64,000 nt of DNA, taken from NCBI GenBank assembly GCA_014825775.1, contig MVAQ01000031.1, positions 1 to 64,000 of the forward strand, in the 5' to 3' direction. The position numbers and the translations under genes are program-made. Below the pieces are notes generated by a model that did no database searches, was not told the DNA's origin, and worked only from the letters and a program-made list of their open reading frames with translations. Source of the stretch: Krasilnikovozyma curviuscula (Eukaryota; Basidiomycota; Tremellomycetes; Cystofilobasidiales; Mrakiaceae). Within the stretch, counting starts at the first letter, position 1. Each line of letters opens with the position of its first letter. This document shows positions 47,969-61,200 of this stretch, one piece after another.

Positions 47969-49642
47969 TCATGAATGAATAATGATCCCAACAAAGACTG
48001 CTGAAAGTGCAACCACCACCCCTATTCCAACCCATGGGACTTGATACGCATTTTTTTTAGCAGCAAGTCGTCTGTTCGAAGATGCGCTCGATGACGAAGA
48101 TTTCTTCGTCATGGTGGATTTGGACGACGACGATGATGGAACGAGCACGCACCCAATGGAAACTAATCCCTTGATGTAGTAGGCAGTCAAATTGCTTTCT
48201 ATCTCTTTCTCGTGTCCTTTAGGAACGCCAGTGAGAGAGAATGAAGCGGTGGTAGAGTCGGAGCCTTGTTCGAGGGTGGTAGTAAGGACGCCAAAGTGAT
48301 CTAGGAGGGAGGAAGAGTGAAATTGGTTTAATGGTGATTCGGCTGTGAAAACGATTTCTAAACTGGACTGACCGCTGGGCCAGCCTGGATTCTTGAGGGC
48401 CCACTTTTGAACTAGCTGGTTTGGCGCTGAGGCCGAAATGACACTGCCATGGACGTTTCCGTTAAAGAGAGAGAATGGGGCTGAAGGGGTAGCAGAGAAC
48501 TTTTAAAATGAAAAAAAAAATGTATCAACATTCAGAGAAGATTGCTACACGTTCGTTGTAGAACTTACTAGCGCGTTGGATCGAGACCAACTAGGGATCT
48601 TTCTCTCATTGGTCAACAATTCCCAAAGGTCAGCAGCGGATATCTGGAATCTACCAGAAACTACGACTGTAGAGGTGTTGAGAGTTGCAGCTGGAGATTT
48701 GGCAGCTGGTGAGGCGGTGGTGGAAGCAGTGGAAGTGGTGGATGATTGAAGACCCGGCGTAGAAGCACCGCTGGCTGATGCGGATCCTGGTTCGGAACTG
48801 ACTTCAACAACCAAGTCTTTGCCGTGGACTTCGATAAGAGTTTTCTGGAATCTGGCGAAGGCGATTTCTAGGGCAGGTGGGAGGATTTTCTTGGTTGCGG
48901 CGTAAGAAGGAGTGGAGGTGGATGCTGAGGAAAACTCGTACTGAAACACAACGGAGATGAGAAAATACCAAAGGAATAATACAATATGTCAGGGCCTACA
49001 ACATAATCGCTTAGTCCATCAATAGCCTCGTGTGAAACTTCGGGAATATGAAGCGTTCCAGAGAACTCAGTACCGTCCGCCAGGGTACCTGTAACGTTGT
49101 AAATGAGTTTATTCAGCACCTTCCTGAAGCTGAATAAGAACCTAAATTCCCAAATCTACTCACCAGTCCAAGCAAGAGTGACATCGAGATCATAGATGGT
49201 GATTAACCTATAGATCCGCACACTCATCAAAATCAGTTCGAGTCCCCTCGTCCGATTAGTCTAGACTGTCATCACCACTAACTTTGACTTTCTTTGTCCA
49301 ACAGTGACATCACCTTCAATAGCGGTGACGCTGGTGACCTTGACCTCGAGCCCCGAACCAGCGTCCGTTGCAGAAACCTTGGGTAGCTCAGTTCGGAACT
49401 ATCGATGATTGCATAGAAAAAACAAGTGTGACCATACCATCCTGATCAGCTTTCTAACCTAGTTTGAAAGTGAGTACAGCTTACTCACCCATTCGTGACC
49501 CCATTTGTCAACGTTTTTTTGCTGAGCAAAGATCATTTAGAAACGTCTTATAACGTCAGACTTCCCTTACACTATTGGTAGAGAAAGAAGCTGAGATGAG
49601 AGTACAGACCTTCCAGTGCCAGTTCTTGATCCCAGATGACAT
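47969..49642 (-). CDS. AHA1: Aha1-type Hsp90 ATPase activator with added C-terminal tail anchor
   Basis: Hsp90 co-chaperone. Begins MSSGIKNWHWK (the NWHW motif), NVDKWGHEWFRTEL, then YDLDVTLAWTGTLADGTEFSGTLHIPEVSHE and KKILPPALEIAFARFQKTLIEVHGKDL (N-terminal Aha1 domain). A Ser/Thr/Ala linker follows, then the AHSA1 domain (VSGRFQISAADLWELLTNERKIPSWSRS, FSLFNGNVHGSVISA, QKWALKNPGWPSG, FSLTGVPKGHEKEIESN, YYIKGLVSIG). About 404 aa. Unusual: after the AHSA1 domain comes a Ser/Lys/Arg-rich linker of about 40 aa, then a single hydrophobic segment VPWVGIGVVVALSAVFVGIII with only HS after it, a tail-anchor layout. Ordinary Aha1 is soluble. Seven or so exons. Divergent from the BAG gene. Confidence 0.9.
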
Positions 49643-51500
49643 AGTGTGAGCTTTACTAGAAAAATGAAGGAGGATGCTGCTGGGCGCACGAAGACGAGCT
49701 TGGGCGAAAGTGCTGGAAAAAGTTGGTGCCACCATCAAAACAGATGCCAGTACCATGGCGGTGCAAGGCAGCAGGGTAGATACTGTACAGGAGTTCTTGA
49801 AGGAGATGAAGAAATTTTTGGATCTTAGAAGCAGTGTGAAGAAGATAACAGCGCAACTCCTGACAGCAAGCAGTCGCAAACGCTATTCCACGCACACTTG
49901 CAATTGCCTCTTCGAGTGTATATCATTGAAAAGAGAACTTGTTTATCATAAAACTACGTATTGAGATGAACAGAAAAAACCCAGTCGTCAAAGGCACTCG
50001 CGACACAGCAAGATCCATCACGTCGCTCCATAATTGTGCATCACAGTGCCCAGACTGGGCTAGCTTCAAGGTCGCCTTTCATCATAATCTTACATCGAAT
50101 GCGACACGAAGATCTTCTTTTTATACCGCTTGGAAACCAGATTGTTCAACGTATTTGTCTTGTCATCTCCCAACTTCTTCTTCAACCTTGGAACAATGAC
50201 CAGCAGCAGCATTTTCGATTGCGTTCATGTATTCTTTATCTTGTGCGATGTTAAAGATTTCCTTGAGATGCTGAAGCTCTGGTGATAAATCATTGATGGC
50301 GGATTGACAGTTATTGCTGACAAAAAATCTGTTGTGTCGTGTAATCAGGCTATGGCGAAACATTTGATCTTGTATTTGGTATGGGTTACGATGGTAGGTG
50401 GAGGGTTCCAAGTGAGAAAGAAGATAGCATTTCTGATGGTGACAGTTTTCACTCAAACACAAAGTTTGGAAGAGAGTTTTAGGGGCATTTCGTTGGTCTC
50501 CCCGTATTGATGCTCGGTTCCATCAGTAGTCGATTATGGGAAAGCACCTAGTAAATCCCAAGCTTGATAGAATCAACTGAGGGTGAAGAGGTGAAAGGAA
50601 TTCGATCGAAGATCTTGATCTGCCTGTTGGTACTGGATGTCTGTCTAAGCTTGGCTTCGGTGTGATCTGTCCTGTTTATCTTCTCACATTCTCTGAAGCA
50701 GAATTTTACAGATGACTTTCAGGTTAATAGTCAGCCCTCAGCGAGATTTCTCCCCCAACTGGTGAGTGCTCTCCACATATACCCCGGCCTCAGCGATTCC
50801 ATCTCGACAGCAAATACAACTCATGGACCTGTGGCCACTCGAGATCTTCGATGATCCTCTCTTCCCTTGAGAATCTTGGGAACCAGAGGAAGAAAGGGTG
50901 CTGCCCAAGGGTGAAAGGTGGTAGTGCATGCCGCGGCCCCTTGTTAGAGACATCAAAACCTCTACATAATAGCTTCGCCCACTTTCATGGAACTTGGGTC
51001 ACTGCGGCTGAGGTTCGTTGTCCTGCTTATTTGTCTTGATGGCTTCAATAGACATATTCGCATTCTTGGATTTTCAAGGGCGGTCGAATCGGTTGCCGCG
51101 TTGGTCTTCCGCCTTGCCGTTCCTTCCTCTGACTAATATCATGCAACCGAGTACCTCACTGACTTATATCCTCTTGTCCTCAACGCCATGGTTCGTTGCT
51201 CATACGAGAAGAGTCATTAACACCCAGCATTGCTGAAGGGAAAGCCATAGGCAGGTGGAGCTTGGGCGGGATGGATCCTTCGAGCAATTTCGACGAGCGA
51301 CGACGAGGTTCCAATCTTATCAATCTGTCGTGCTGGCGATGAATCAGCATTCCACCCCAGCCCGAAATTCTTATAAAGGGCGAATCAATCGACTCATCAC
51401 TCTGACTCCCAACTCCATCAGTCTCACTCACCTTTCCTCTTATCAACCCTTCCTATCCATTCATCTAAACTCGAAACCAAACCTCCCTTCTCATCAAACC
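49643..51500. promoter_or_regulatory. Long divergent region between AHA1 and the BAG gene
   Basis: 1.86 kb between two chaperone cofactor genes read away from each other. TATAAA at 51372-51377, 124 bp before the BAG start codon. Small open frames at 49646-49964 and 50163-50462 show no recognisable domain. Confidence 0.4.
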
Positions 51501-53314
51501 ATGTTCTCCCAGTACCCATCTTATCCTTCTCACTACTCTCACCACCAGCACAGAACATCTGCTGCTCTCCCAACCTCCAGCTCTATTGCTGACCAACTCG
51601 CTCGTAATGAGCAGGAACGCCAGTATCTGTTGAAGCTCTCTGCTGCTGATGCTGAGAAGAAGAAGAAGACCAACAGCAAAGCTGCCTTGTTGAAGAAGTT
51701 TGAGAAGATCCTTGATCAGTTGGCTGACCAGGAAGAAGAGTCAGATGAAGATTCGAATGGTGAGTATTTCTACACTTCTTTCTTGTAACACCATCCATCG
51801 CTTCATCGCATTGACATTTATTCTATTTTGCTTACTCAGCATTCGACCCCTACGAAACATTCAACCCTTACTCTCAATCGTCCAGTTACTATCCGACTAA
51901 GGACGTGTCACACCACCGTAGAATCGCTGCCTACCAACAACAAACTAAGCGACAAGCCCAACTTGAAGCACGCGAGAGACAGCAACTCGAAGCTCTTCGT
52001 GAGCGAACTGCTCTTGAAGCTCAGCTTCGTCATCAGCAACAGCAACTAGAAGCTCGTCGTCTCGCTGAGGCTAAAAAGGCTCGTCAGGCTGCTTTAGAGA
52101 AGGAGAAGGTGCGCGCCGAATACCTGGCTTATGTTGAGGAGCTCGTCCAGCAGAAGAGAAGGGACGAACTGATTGAGAAGGAACAGAAGAGAAGAGCTTT
52201 GATTGCTGCTGAGGTTGCTAAGAAGGTTAGTCCACTAATTTCATTTGGTCATTTTATATTTTTCTTATTTCATCTTGCTGACAAGAAGGACTGTATCCCC
52301 GCTCACTTTCAGCGCGCTATTGAAGCTGTTCAACGCCAACAACAGCAGCAACGCCGTCCAGAAGTTGTCTACTTCATCCGTCGTCCAGATGTTGCAAAGG
52401 CCGCTGCTCAAGCTCAAACCGCTCAGCCAAAGTCTTCACCACCACCACTACTCGCCCCCAAGGCAGCTCGGTCACCATCTGAGCAAATTTCCGCTTTGGA
52501 GTCACGCTTGGAAAGCATCACCTCTAATTTCGCCTTCCCAGTCACCCTCGACTTTTCAGAGGACATCGCCGAAGAAGACTCACTCCCAGCGCTGCTCTAC
52601 AACCACAACAACGCCCCCGTCCACTCTTATGAGGGCGCTCTCACTTCACTTCTCACTGATGCTGACTCTGTTGAGTCGAACGGCGTCGCAGAGATCAGGA
52701 AACTGAGGAAGGAGTTTGTAAAACGTGTCGAGACTGCTTTGGAGGTATTGGAAGTAGGGAAGAGAGAAGTCTGGGAAAGGACCAGAAGAGAGGTCAAGGG
52801 GAAGGCAGTCCAGAGTGGCGAGAAGAAGGAAGTTCCTTCTAGCTCTTCTGCTCCCACTGTCACTGAAGCTCCAGCTCCAACTCCAGCTCCTTCCGCTCCA
52901 ACAGAACCAGCTTCAGCTCCAATCTCCATCCCCATCACCTCTGAATCAGATGACGAAGAAGATACTCCAAATCCCACTCTTCACCTCTCTGTTTCTTTGA
53001 CCCCGTCAAAGGAAGAGTTGGAACCTGAGGTCACCGGGTACGTCGTCGATGATGAACCCACTCCAGCTACACCATCTGTTCCTTCCACCACCACTACGAT
53101 TCCAGCCGCTGTCGCAGCGAACGAAGAGGTCTCCAAGGACGAAGAAGTGGTCTCATCTCGTTCCTCCAGTGCCTCTTCTGGTTCTCGCTCTCCATCGCCA
53201 TCTCGCGCCGCATCTGTCAAAGATGAGGAGGATGAGGATGAGCACGTCGAGTACATTTCTGACAATGAGAAGGAGAAGGAAATCCAGGAGGAGGGATTTG
53301 AAGTAGTTTTCTAG
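51501..53314 (+). CDS. BAG-domain Hsp70 co-chaperone with Gln-rich coiled coil
   Basis: Nucleotide-exchange factor for Hsp70 by family. The ATG at 51501 opens MFSQYPSYPSHYSHHQ; the longer frame upstream is ignored because of the TATAAA at 51372 and lack of conservation. Three exons or more. After the leader, SIADQLARNEQERQYLLKL and a Lys-rich helix, then a long charged/Gln-rich coiled coil (QQQTKRQAQLEARERQQLEALRER...). The middle region has SEQISALESRLESITSNFAFPVTLDFSED. The BAG domain is at TSLLTDADSVESNGVAEIRKLRKEFVKRVETALEVLEVGKREVWE. The C-terminal 150 aa are Pro/Ser/Glu-rich and acidic (DEEDEDEHVEYISDN). About 500 aa. Close analogues are fungal Bag102-like and metazoan BAG proteins. Confidence 0.82.
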
Positions 53315-53356
53315 ATTCGAGTCTTAGATTTATTAGTAGTTTTTGCTTTGTATTGC

Positions 53357-53398
53357 ACTAATGAGAAGTGATTTGATACTAATGAGAAGTGATTTGAT
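53357..53398 (+). repeat. 21-bp tandem duplication, two copies
   Basis: The unit ACTAATGAGAAGTGATTTGAT is present twice head to tail, without mismatch, in the 3' flank of the BAG gene, 43 bp past its stop codon. Confidence 0.9.
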
Positions 53399-53875
53399 AT
53401 AGCTAGTTATTGCTTCCACATGTTGTGATACCCTCCTACAAGAAGCTTTATTATCGCTTATGAAATTTTTAGTATAATGAATGCCTCTGCAGCTCGTCGA
53501 CAAGCAAGCACCAGAAAGTCAATTGTCATCCCTGCTCAGACGTGGTTTTCTCCACTGCACTGAATCAAGTACGCCCTGCCGATGCTATGACCAGGTTACG
53601 CATACCAAGCGGCTCCCATCCTTATCTCGCCATGGCTGGCCATATGCTCCCGATATCTCAATCAGTAGCTCATGACGTTTTGGGGCCGCTATATGGACAT
53701 GGCGCGCTGCCATTTTACGTCGGCTGAAGATCCTCACCATGTCTCTGCAGATCATTTTGATGTCTATTTCCAGACTAGCGTCAGACACAGCTTGCCAGCC
53801 TCTTCTTTTCCATTCTCCATCCCTTTAACCACATCATCCTCCTTCTGCTTTTCTCCCACATCTAAAGCAACAACC

Positions 53876-54802
53876 ATGGCTACCGGTCTCAGCCTAGTTC
53901 GCACCGTCGTCTTCGTCCTTCTCGCTGCGTGCTCAATCGTAGTTCTGGGCATCTCGGCCCATGTTGAAGACTCCATCAGAAGCTCAGCGAGTTTAATTTT
54001 TTTCTCCATCTTCTCCAAGTAAGACTTCCCTGACAAATGGCTTCAGGCTGCTGCGATTGGAGAGGCGGGCGCCAGGACACACACTTGGACGTATTGTGCC
54101 TTCCAAGGTGCTTTTGGCATGCTCGTTGCTATCATCCTGCCTATCCTGGGCTTTGCGACATCGTCCAGTGCTGCTGTCTGGGTCGTGACAGAGCTTGGGG
54201 TCCTCCTGGTGCTGTGGGTGATGTGGTTCGGTAGGTCCAAAATTTCCCAAGTCAGCGTGCATGACTTCCTGCTCGCTGACATTTTTCAATCCACCTACGT
54301 GCCTTTCTCTAGCTGCGGCAATCGCAATTACTGTTCAGACTGAAGGAAAGAACGCCTTATGTAAAAACATCTCTGAGGTGCTCGACGGGTTAGGGTTCGA
54401 TTCTACCGTAAAGTCAGCGCTTCTCGCTGCTTTCAAGAAGGCGTGCTCTGAACTCGACGCAGACGTCGCTTTCTGTTGGATCTCATGGGTTCTTACGTCC
54501 TTCTTGCTGTTTGGACTCGGAGGAATGGCATGGATGCAGCACAGACGAGGACATTCATCTGTAAGTCTGCGTTGATGAACCTTGAACAGCAGACAGCTCT
54601 CAAATAGGGTCTAATGCCTTGTCTTTGACTATAGATTTGGAAGTCCTGTTCGTTTACCTACGACTGGAAACGTAGCCCCAGTGCTCAGCAGCATGGACAC
54701 GATATCTCGTTCACTCAACAACCCTCCGTTCCCTTCGACACCTCGGAGCCCTCTCGTGAGAACCCATTCGTCGATCCAGCTGAGAGCAAACCAGTGGCTT
54801 AG
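53876..54802 (+). CDS. Four-TM MARVEL-like membrane protein
   Basis: About 225 aa in four or five exons. TM1 LVRTVVFVLLAACSIVVLGISAH, then an extracytoplasmic loop, TM2 GAFGMLVAIILPILGF, TM3 AAVWVVTELGVLLVLWVMWFAAAIAI, a loop with two cysteines (NALCKNISEVL and KKACSELDADVAFCW), TM4 WVLTSFLLFGLGGMAWM, and a polar tail ending ENPFVDPAESKPVA. The topology and HRRG boundary match the MARVEL domain (eisosome/endocytic membrane) family in fungi. The ENPF segment may be an endocytic sorting signal; this is inference. No specific function can be assigned. Confidence 0.74.
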
Positions 54803-55629
54803 AGATCTGAGGATTTGAAAAGCTATATGCGACTAAAGTTGCGTGAATCAGTATGCAGATGTGAGATATATTATGTCGTGGCACCACTTCTCACTTGTTT
54901 ACTTTCTATGACCTATTAATATTATTCATGAAATAGTAATTATAATTTATATAGCATCGTAATTCTTCTACCAAAGATCTAGCTCTTGTCACCGTTCGAT
55001 AATCCACACGTATTGGAACTGAGAGAAAGCAAGCTTCTCTACATTCTGGCAGTCTTTCGCTAGAGTGCCAAACATTCAGATGAGGGTAGGAGGGAATAAC
55101 TTGTTTTCAACTTCTGCAAAAGCTTTGGGAATCTATGCTCTCACTCCAAGCTCGCTTTTACCATCTTGGAGGACGAAAGAGTGTAGGGTAGGACTATTAA
55201 AACTTTCCCGCATCTCTCCTCATCTTGGAAGACTTTCGAATACGCCATGAGTAGGGGTCATACCGCTTGCTCTTGTCCACCAGTGTCAGACTCAGGTCCT
55301 ATAACAGACCCCTTAGACCATGTCCATTCTAAGATCTGACTGTGTCGTTCAGTCATTCTGTTTCTCCTCACTGACGTCCGACGAAAAACCCTAGCACCTC
55401 AGCAGCACTGAAGGCTGAAGATATCCCAGTAGAGAGAAGGAACTCTTCCGCCAGGTAGTTGGCCCATTCCTTCCGAGCACCGAAATTGATCCGCAAGGAG
55501 CAGGTTGCGTCTGGGAACAGAGTCTGGGATCTGACTTTGACCCTTCCGCGAAGCTTCCCAGCCATAAAAAGCCGACCGTGCGGCGCAAGACGAATTTCTT
55601 CATCCCAACATCCAACCCCCTTCATTACA
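54803..55629. promoter_or_regulatory. Upstream region of the FAD monooxygenase
   Basis: 827 bp after the MARVEL-like gene. A TATA-like ATAAAAA lies at 55564-55570, 60 bp before the monooxygenase start codon. GC-rich CGG-containing sequence follows it. No CGGTGG hexamer. No gene recognised. Confidence 0.4.
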
Positions 55630-57692
55630 ATGCCTATTGCTACTACTTCTGAGTGGAAGAAACTGAACGTCGCTGTCGTCGGTGGTGGGCTTGGCGGTCT
55701 GAGTGCCGCCGTCGCTCTTCGAAGAGCTGGACACGACGGTAAGTTCGATCTGAAGATCTATACTTCTCGGAAGGGCTCCTTCTCACTCTTTGATGTTTCG
55801 TTCTCTTAATTTAGTCACTATTTATGAAAGAAGATCGTTTGACGTCGAGGTCGGTGCTTCCATCTCCTGTGCTGCTAACGGTTAGTATCTGTCGCGTCTT
55901 CGTTATCAATCGCAGAGACGGATCTCATTTATGAATTTTCCAGGAACCCAATGGCTCCGAGAATGGGGGGTTGACATCCCATACGCTAAACCAACTATCC
56001 TCATGAAGCTCGTAATGAGAGAATGGACCACCGGAAAGATCCTTAACACATACGACCTGTCCGACTACGAGAAGACTTGGTGAGACCCAGTTATAATTCT
56101 TACTTCCCTCGGATATTACTGGAACTAAATATTCTCATTCTAATAGGGGAAACGTCTATAACATGGTAATTTGGAGTTGTTTTGCGTGCAAAGCGGCCTT
56201 CCTTTTCTGACAGATTCCCCCTTTCCGAATCGGTGTGCAGTTCCACAGAGTTGACATGCACAAGACCCTCTTGAAATCTTGTACTGAGGAAGAAGGAGAA
56301 GGAACTCCATGCAAAGTCGTTATCGACCACATGTGAGTGTCGTCGGCTTCCTTCCGTTCCACCTGTTGGATCATCTTACTTAACTTTGCTCTTCCTGCAC
56401 CAGCTGCAAGTCCTTAGACGCTGAAGCTGGTACCGTCACTTTCGAGAATGGTGTCACCATTCAAGCCGATTTGATCATCGGTGCTGATGGCATCAGATCT
56501 GTCGTACGAAAAGAGATTGGTGTCACTCCTGATATCAAGTCAGCACCACAAACATGCTATAGATGTAACGTCAAAACCGAGGACGTGAAGAAGCTTGGAT
56601 TGGCTGATCACTCTTACGAGCCAGCTATGTACGTCAATCAAAACTTTTAAATGGTCCTTTTCCTGTGTGGAAAACTGACATCTCGCTTGCCTCTGTTTGA
56701 TTCGCTACATATTCCTCTTTCTCCTGTTGCTCGATTGTGACTATTTTCAAATCTACCATGGTTCTACTGCAGTCAATTCTGGGGAGGTTACCCAACTGAG
56801 GATCTTAGCAGATACTACAAGATCGTCATGTCACCATGTGCTGGCGGAGAGCTCGTTTCTTTCTACTGCTTCATGCCAACCGAGCTCACCAATCACACCG
56901 AGGAAGGTTTCACCTTTGCTGAGGTTCCAGGTGAGTTTTTATTTTTGGCTTATCTCGTTCGATTGTGTCGATGCCTCCTACTCACTCCCTGTCTGTTTCT
57001 TCCAGTTTCTGATATGCTGAAAGGAAAGTACGATTCACTTGACCCAGAGTGTGTTGACCTCCTCAAAGCCTCAATTGATCGAATGCCATGGAGACTCTAC
57101 GTTCACCAGCCTTACTCTCACTGGTACAAGGGTAAGGCCTGTGTATTGGGAGATGCTGCTCACCCAATGATGGTTCGTCAAACTTTCTTATCTCTTCTTA
57201 GGAAAAAAATACTGAAATATCTCATTCTTCTCTACTGGTCTTTCCCTCTTTATAGCCTCACCAATCTCAGGGTGCCTGTACTGCGATTGAAGATGCTGGC
57301 GCTCTCGGTCTCATCTTCTCCAAGACCTACCCACAATTCACGAACGATGTCCCAGCCGCCCTCGAACTTTACCAGAAGATCAGGAAGCCACGAGCTACCC
57401 GTGTTCAAGCTGCATCAGCTAGGGCTACCGAGAACGTGAGTTTCGTCATTATCTGCAAGTGGTTGCATCTGAAAGCATGATGGCTGACGCTGGATCTTAT
57501 TTCGCTGTTGTTGGTACTTAGTTGAATGAGCGTATCGGTTTCTCTTCGCTAACTGCTCCAGAGGCCAAGTTGGCTGCTGCTGCCAATAAGCTTACCGTTG
57601 ATGAGATGAACACCTATGTGATGGCGGATCACTTGGCTGATATCGTCGCTGGTAGAGAGAGCAACGTCGCAACCACCCACTTGGCTTTCTAA
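55630..57692 (+). CDS. FAD-dependent aromatic monooxygenase, salicylate hydroxylase family
   Basis: Class A flavoprotein hydroxylase, NAD(P)H and O2 dependent, acting on an aromatic acid. About 440 aa over ten or so exons. FAD-binding motif VAVVGGGLGGLSAAVALRRAGH and TIYERRSF, substrate-loop region FHRVDMHKTLL, the DG motif DLIIGADGIRSVVRKEIG, and the GD motif ACVLGDAAHPMMPHQSQGACTAIEDAG. Salicylate hydroxylase, 3-hydroxybenzoate 6-hydroxylase and decarboxylating protocatechuate/4-hydroxybenzoate 1-hydroxylases share this signature, so substrate is not decided. Directly upstream of a Zn2Cys6 regulator on the same strand. If it acts on protocatechuate it would supply hydroxyquinol to the 29.7-32.8 kb genes; that is hypothesis. 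Confidence 0.87.
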
Positions 57693-58225
57693 GGCAATAT
57701 CTGACCGGTTGTATCCTTAGAGTAACCACCTAGATCGAGAACATCATATCCGTTAGAGTTAGACTTTTGTATACACGTTCACTTAACGATTAACCAACCT
57801 CTGGAGCTTTGAATCCGAGAGTTAGAGCAAATGTACGCTTATTCAATTCAAAGAATGGTATCCTCTAAGCCAAAAATATCACTTTAAATAAAATTATTCC
57901 CGCTCGACAGCCCTGGCCTCGAAGTTCTCTTCTGTGGCATATCCTCTGGCTGACCGTCAACACCCCAACGTGAACTTTTGATCGACAAACACCTGGTATG
58001 TACATTTCTACCCATTGAATCTGGAGACAGTCGTTGATTTAGAAAGCTGGCTACAAATCTGACTACACCCTTCACCACGGCGTTTTTGTTCTTGATTAGA
58101 CCTACTCGCTCCTGAGCCGTCTTTCTAGCTACAACTCCTCCCTGCAGTACTCAGAAGAGAGTGACTCTGAAAAGCATTGGGATTCTGTCACAGGAATTAT
58201 CTCACTTCAGGTCCGGGACTGTTCC
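57693..58225. other. Intergenic region, monooxygenase / Zn2Cys6 gene
   Basis: 533 bp, AT-rich near 57840-57900. No gene or clear element seen. Confidence 0.35.
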
Positions 58226-61200
58226 ATGGCAGACACAAAGACGAACCAGCTTCTAGCTGCCGTTGCGCCTGGCGCTGAGAAGAAGGTAGTCCGAAGTCGT
58301 GTTTGGAGGGCGTGTGAGATATGCAGGAAACGAAAGGTAAGAAGAGTGACTTATTGGCTCTTCTTTTAAGGTTTTATGACCTTCGATTGACCGCCTGGCT
58401 GCTTCGTCTTCAATTATCTGGTATCGGGTTTGGTTTTCACCTGACAGATCAAGTGTGACGGACAAGATCCCTGCGCATTCTGCTCACTAAACAAGAAGGA
58501 ATGTACCTGTAAGCTTTGCTTTCACTTCCTAGTGCAGCCGTTGTGTCCTTGTTGTCTCACCGCAATATCTCGGATTGCATTTCCTTCTTTTGCAACCAGT
58601 TAAAGATATTTCCGATAACGCCAGCTCTTCTAGGCAACACGCTACTCTGTTAGATGAACGTGTCTCCCGTATTGAAGAAATCCTAGCTGGCTTTATCCCG
58701 ATGAGCCAGGCGTGGGCCGAATGGACTCACCAGCAGCCTGTTGATTCATCAACTCAACCAGGAGCTGGCGCATTCTTTGGACAAGTAGCTTCAGGTTCAC
58801 TACCAATAGCCTCTGGGTCTTCAAACGGAAATCGTTTCAACCCCGCGTCGGCTTCAGCACTTCAACGATCGGAACCATATCAGCTTCCACCCGAACTTAG
58901 GGCCATGATACCTTCAGTCCCCTTCCCGCCACCCTCTTCCACTAAACACGAGAATGAAGAGACTGGAATCGACGAACTCTTGGAGAAAGGCGATGATGGG
59001 AACGGAGTTGAGTCTTGGTCTGACAGGTTCTCGCATCTTACCAAGGACTCGCTGGGAAACTTACGTTACATCGGTGGGGCGACCTCCTTCGTGTTGGTTG
59101 AAGCGCTGAGAAGTTTACAGCAGGAAACCCAGCGTTTACAGGCAGAGGACCAAGTCTCTCCGTCAAATACCGTTGATTCGCAGAACCAGGCGGTCAGCTC
59201 AGGAAGTAAAAACTTGGAGTTACCATTCTTCAGGAAAGGAATGCACTTCCGAGCATTTGCAAAGCTTCCTCGGGTAGAAGAGACCGAACTACCTCCGAGA
59301 GAAGTGGCAGACAGTCTTGTCGCCGTTTACTTCGACCGGTGCGCTAACTCAGTCGTTTCGTATGGTTGCCCTTTAAAAACTGATACTGATGTTCTTCTTT
59401 CTTCCCTCAGGATTCACCCTCTCTTTCCTGTGCTCCAAACCCAAACCTTCTTGAAGAAATATGCTGCCATTATGAGTCAAACAACCCCACTGACAGATCA
59501 CCCATTTCTGTCGGTGCTATTCGCCGTCTTCGCAGCCGCAGCAAATCTGACCACTCCACCAAAGAAGACAACATCGGATGGTAAACAGCCCCAAACTGAC
59601 CAGGGCTTCCAGTGGACCTCGCAGGATCAGTATGGTGGCCTTGAGTTCTACGAGCAGTCCCAGTAAGTTTAGCTACGTGCCTTCTGCTTTCTTCTCTACT
59701 GACTTGGTTTTGTTTTCGGTTTGTAGACTACTTCTTTGGATTGGATCGCGAGGTGTCTCGCTTGAAAATGTTCAGTGCTTATCTATCTTGGCTCTCTGTC
59801 ACGCCGGCTGGAATACGCTCGCCCAAGCTTGGAACCTGACCGGTCAGGCATATAGAGCCAGTCAAGATCTAGGTCTTCATAGAGATCCTAAGAGGCTGAG
59901 GGGACTCACTAAACTAGAGAAGGAGGAGAGGCGGGGTGTATGGTGGGCTGTGTACTCAATGGATAAAGTCTTAAGTATTCAGGTCGGTTTCCATCATCAT
60001 CACCCTCACCGGTTTCAGTGGCTGATCTGATTTGATTTCAGTTGGGTAGACCACAAGGAGGAGGCGAGGAGGAGTGGGACACCGTACTCCCGAGTGAGCT
60101 GGACGACCACCAACTGTATCTTGCATCGTTGACCACCTCTCCGAGCGTCAGTTCAGTAATCTCTGCATCATCACCTGCGTCCTCTACGAGTTCTTCATAC
60201 ATGACAGGATGGGTAGCGTATCTGAAGATATCTGTTCTTGCTGGTAAGATCGTCCGGAAGGTCAACAGCTTGAAGCTACTCAGAGAGATGGAAGACCCCG
60301 CCAAAGCTGGCGAGATTGCTGCAATGTGAGTACTCATAATACTTATTTTGTTTAGCAAATATTTATTTTTGTTTTTCTAGGGTCGCCAATCTCGACGGAG
60401 AACTGGACGCATGGATAGATCACCTTCCTCATTCTGTCAAGTTCGCAGCTAATGAGACGAACAACCCTAAAATGTTAACTTTATGCCTGTTGGGATTCTT
60501 ATTGTACTACTCGAGCTGCATTAATCTTCGTGAGGGCCAATCCATACTGATTAGTTGGTTCAAGCTGATCTGACCCTCTTCTCTCTCTTCTCCTCAGATC
60601 GACCTTTCATTCCGGATCCAAGAGATGCAACTCAATCCTCTAGGGCTGATCTTAGCTCCTTAATGAAGTGTGTCAGTGCAGCCAAGAGTTGTATCAGGAT
60701 TGGTGATATGGTCAAAGAGCTCCTTCCATCCTCCCATCACCTTGGTCAGTTCCGTCCACAGATCAAAGTTCCCTTGTGTGAAGTCTTACTAACGGAATAA
60801 TTGCCAAGATAGCTTACTCCGTTCAGTATATCACCATCAGCGGTGTCATCCTCCTCAGATGCATAATCCACGTCAATGATCCGCTGCTGGTAGAAGCTGT
60901 ACTTAAAGATGCAACACAATGTGTAAAGATTTTAGAGAGCATGGAGGAGGTGTGGAATGGTGCCAAGAGATGTCGAGAGATTGTGACCGATCTCCTTGTC
61001 GTCGCTCAGCAAAGATGGCTCAAAATGAGTGGGGCATCCAACGCGTGAGCTGATCTTTCCCGCTCTCGTTATTCCATAACCTATTCTAATGTGCACTTTT
61101 GCAATCTTTAGCCACCAAGAGCCATCTCCCTCAGCGCCATACACACCATTTCAACCACAGACGTCGACTACAAACGTCAACACTGGTACGAAGCGACCTG

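Noticed and set aside
51255..51500. N-terminal extension of the BAG protein
   Set aside because: Contains the TATAAA box and non-conserved sequence; the ATG at 51501 is preferred.
52245..52977. Long open frames on both strands within the BAG gene
   Set aside because: Shadows of a Pro/Ser/Glu-rich coding region; no domain and no independent splice structure.
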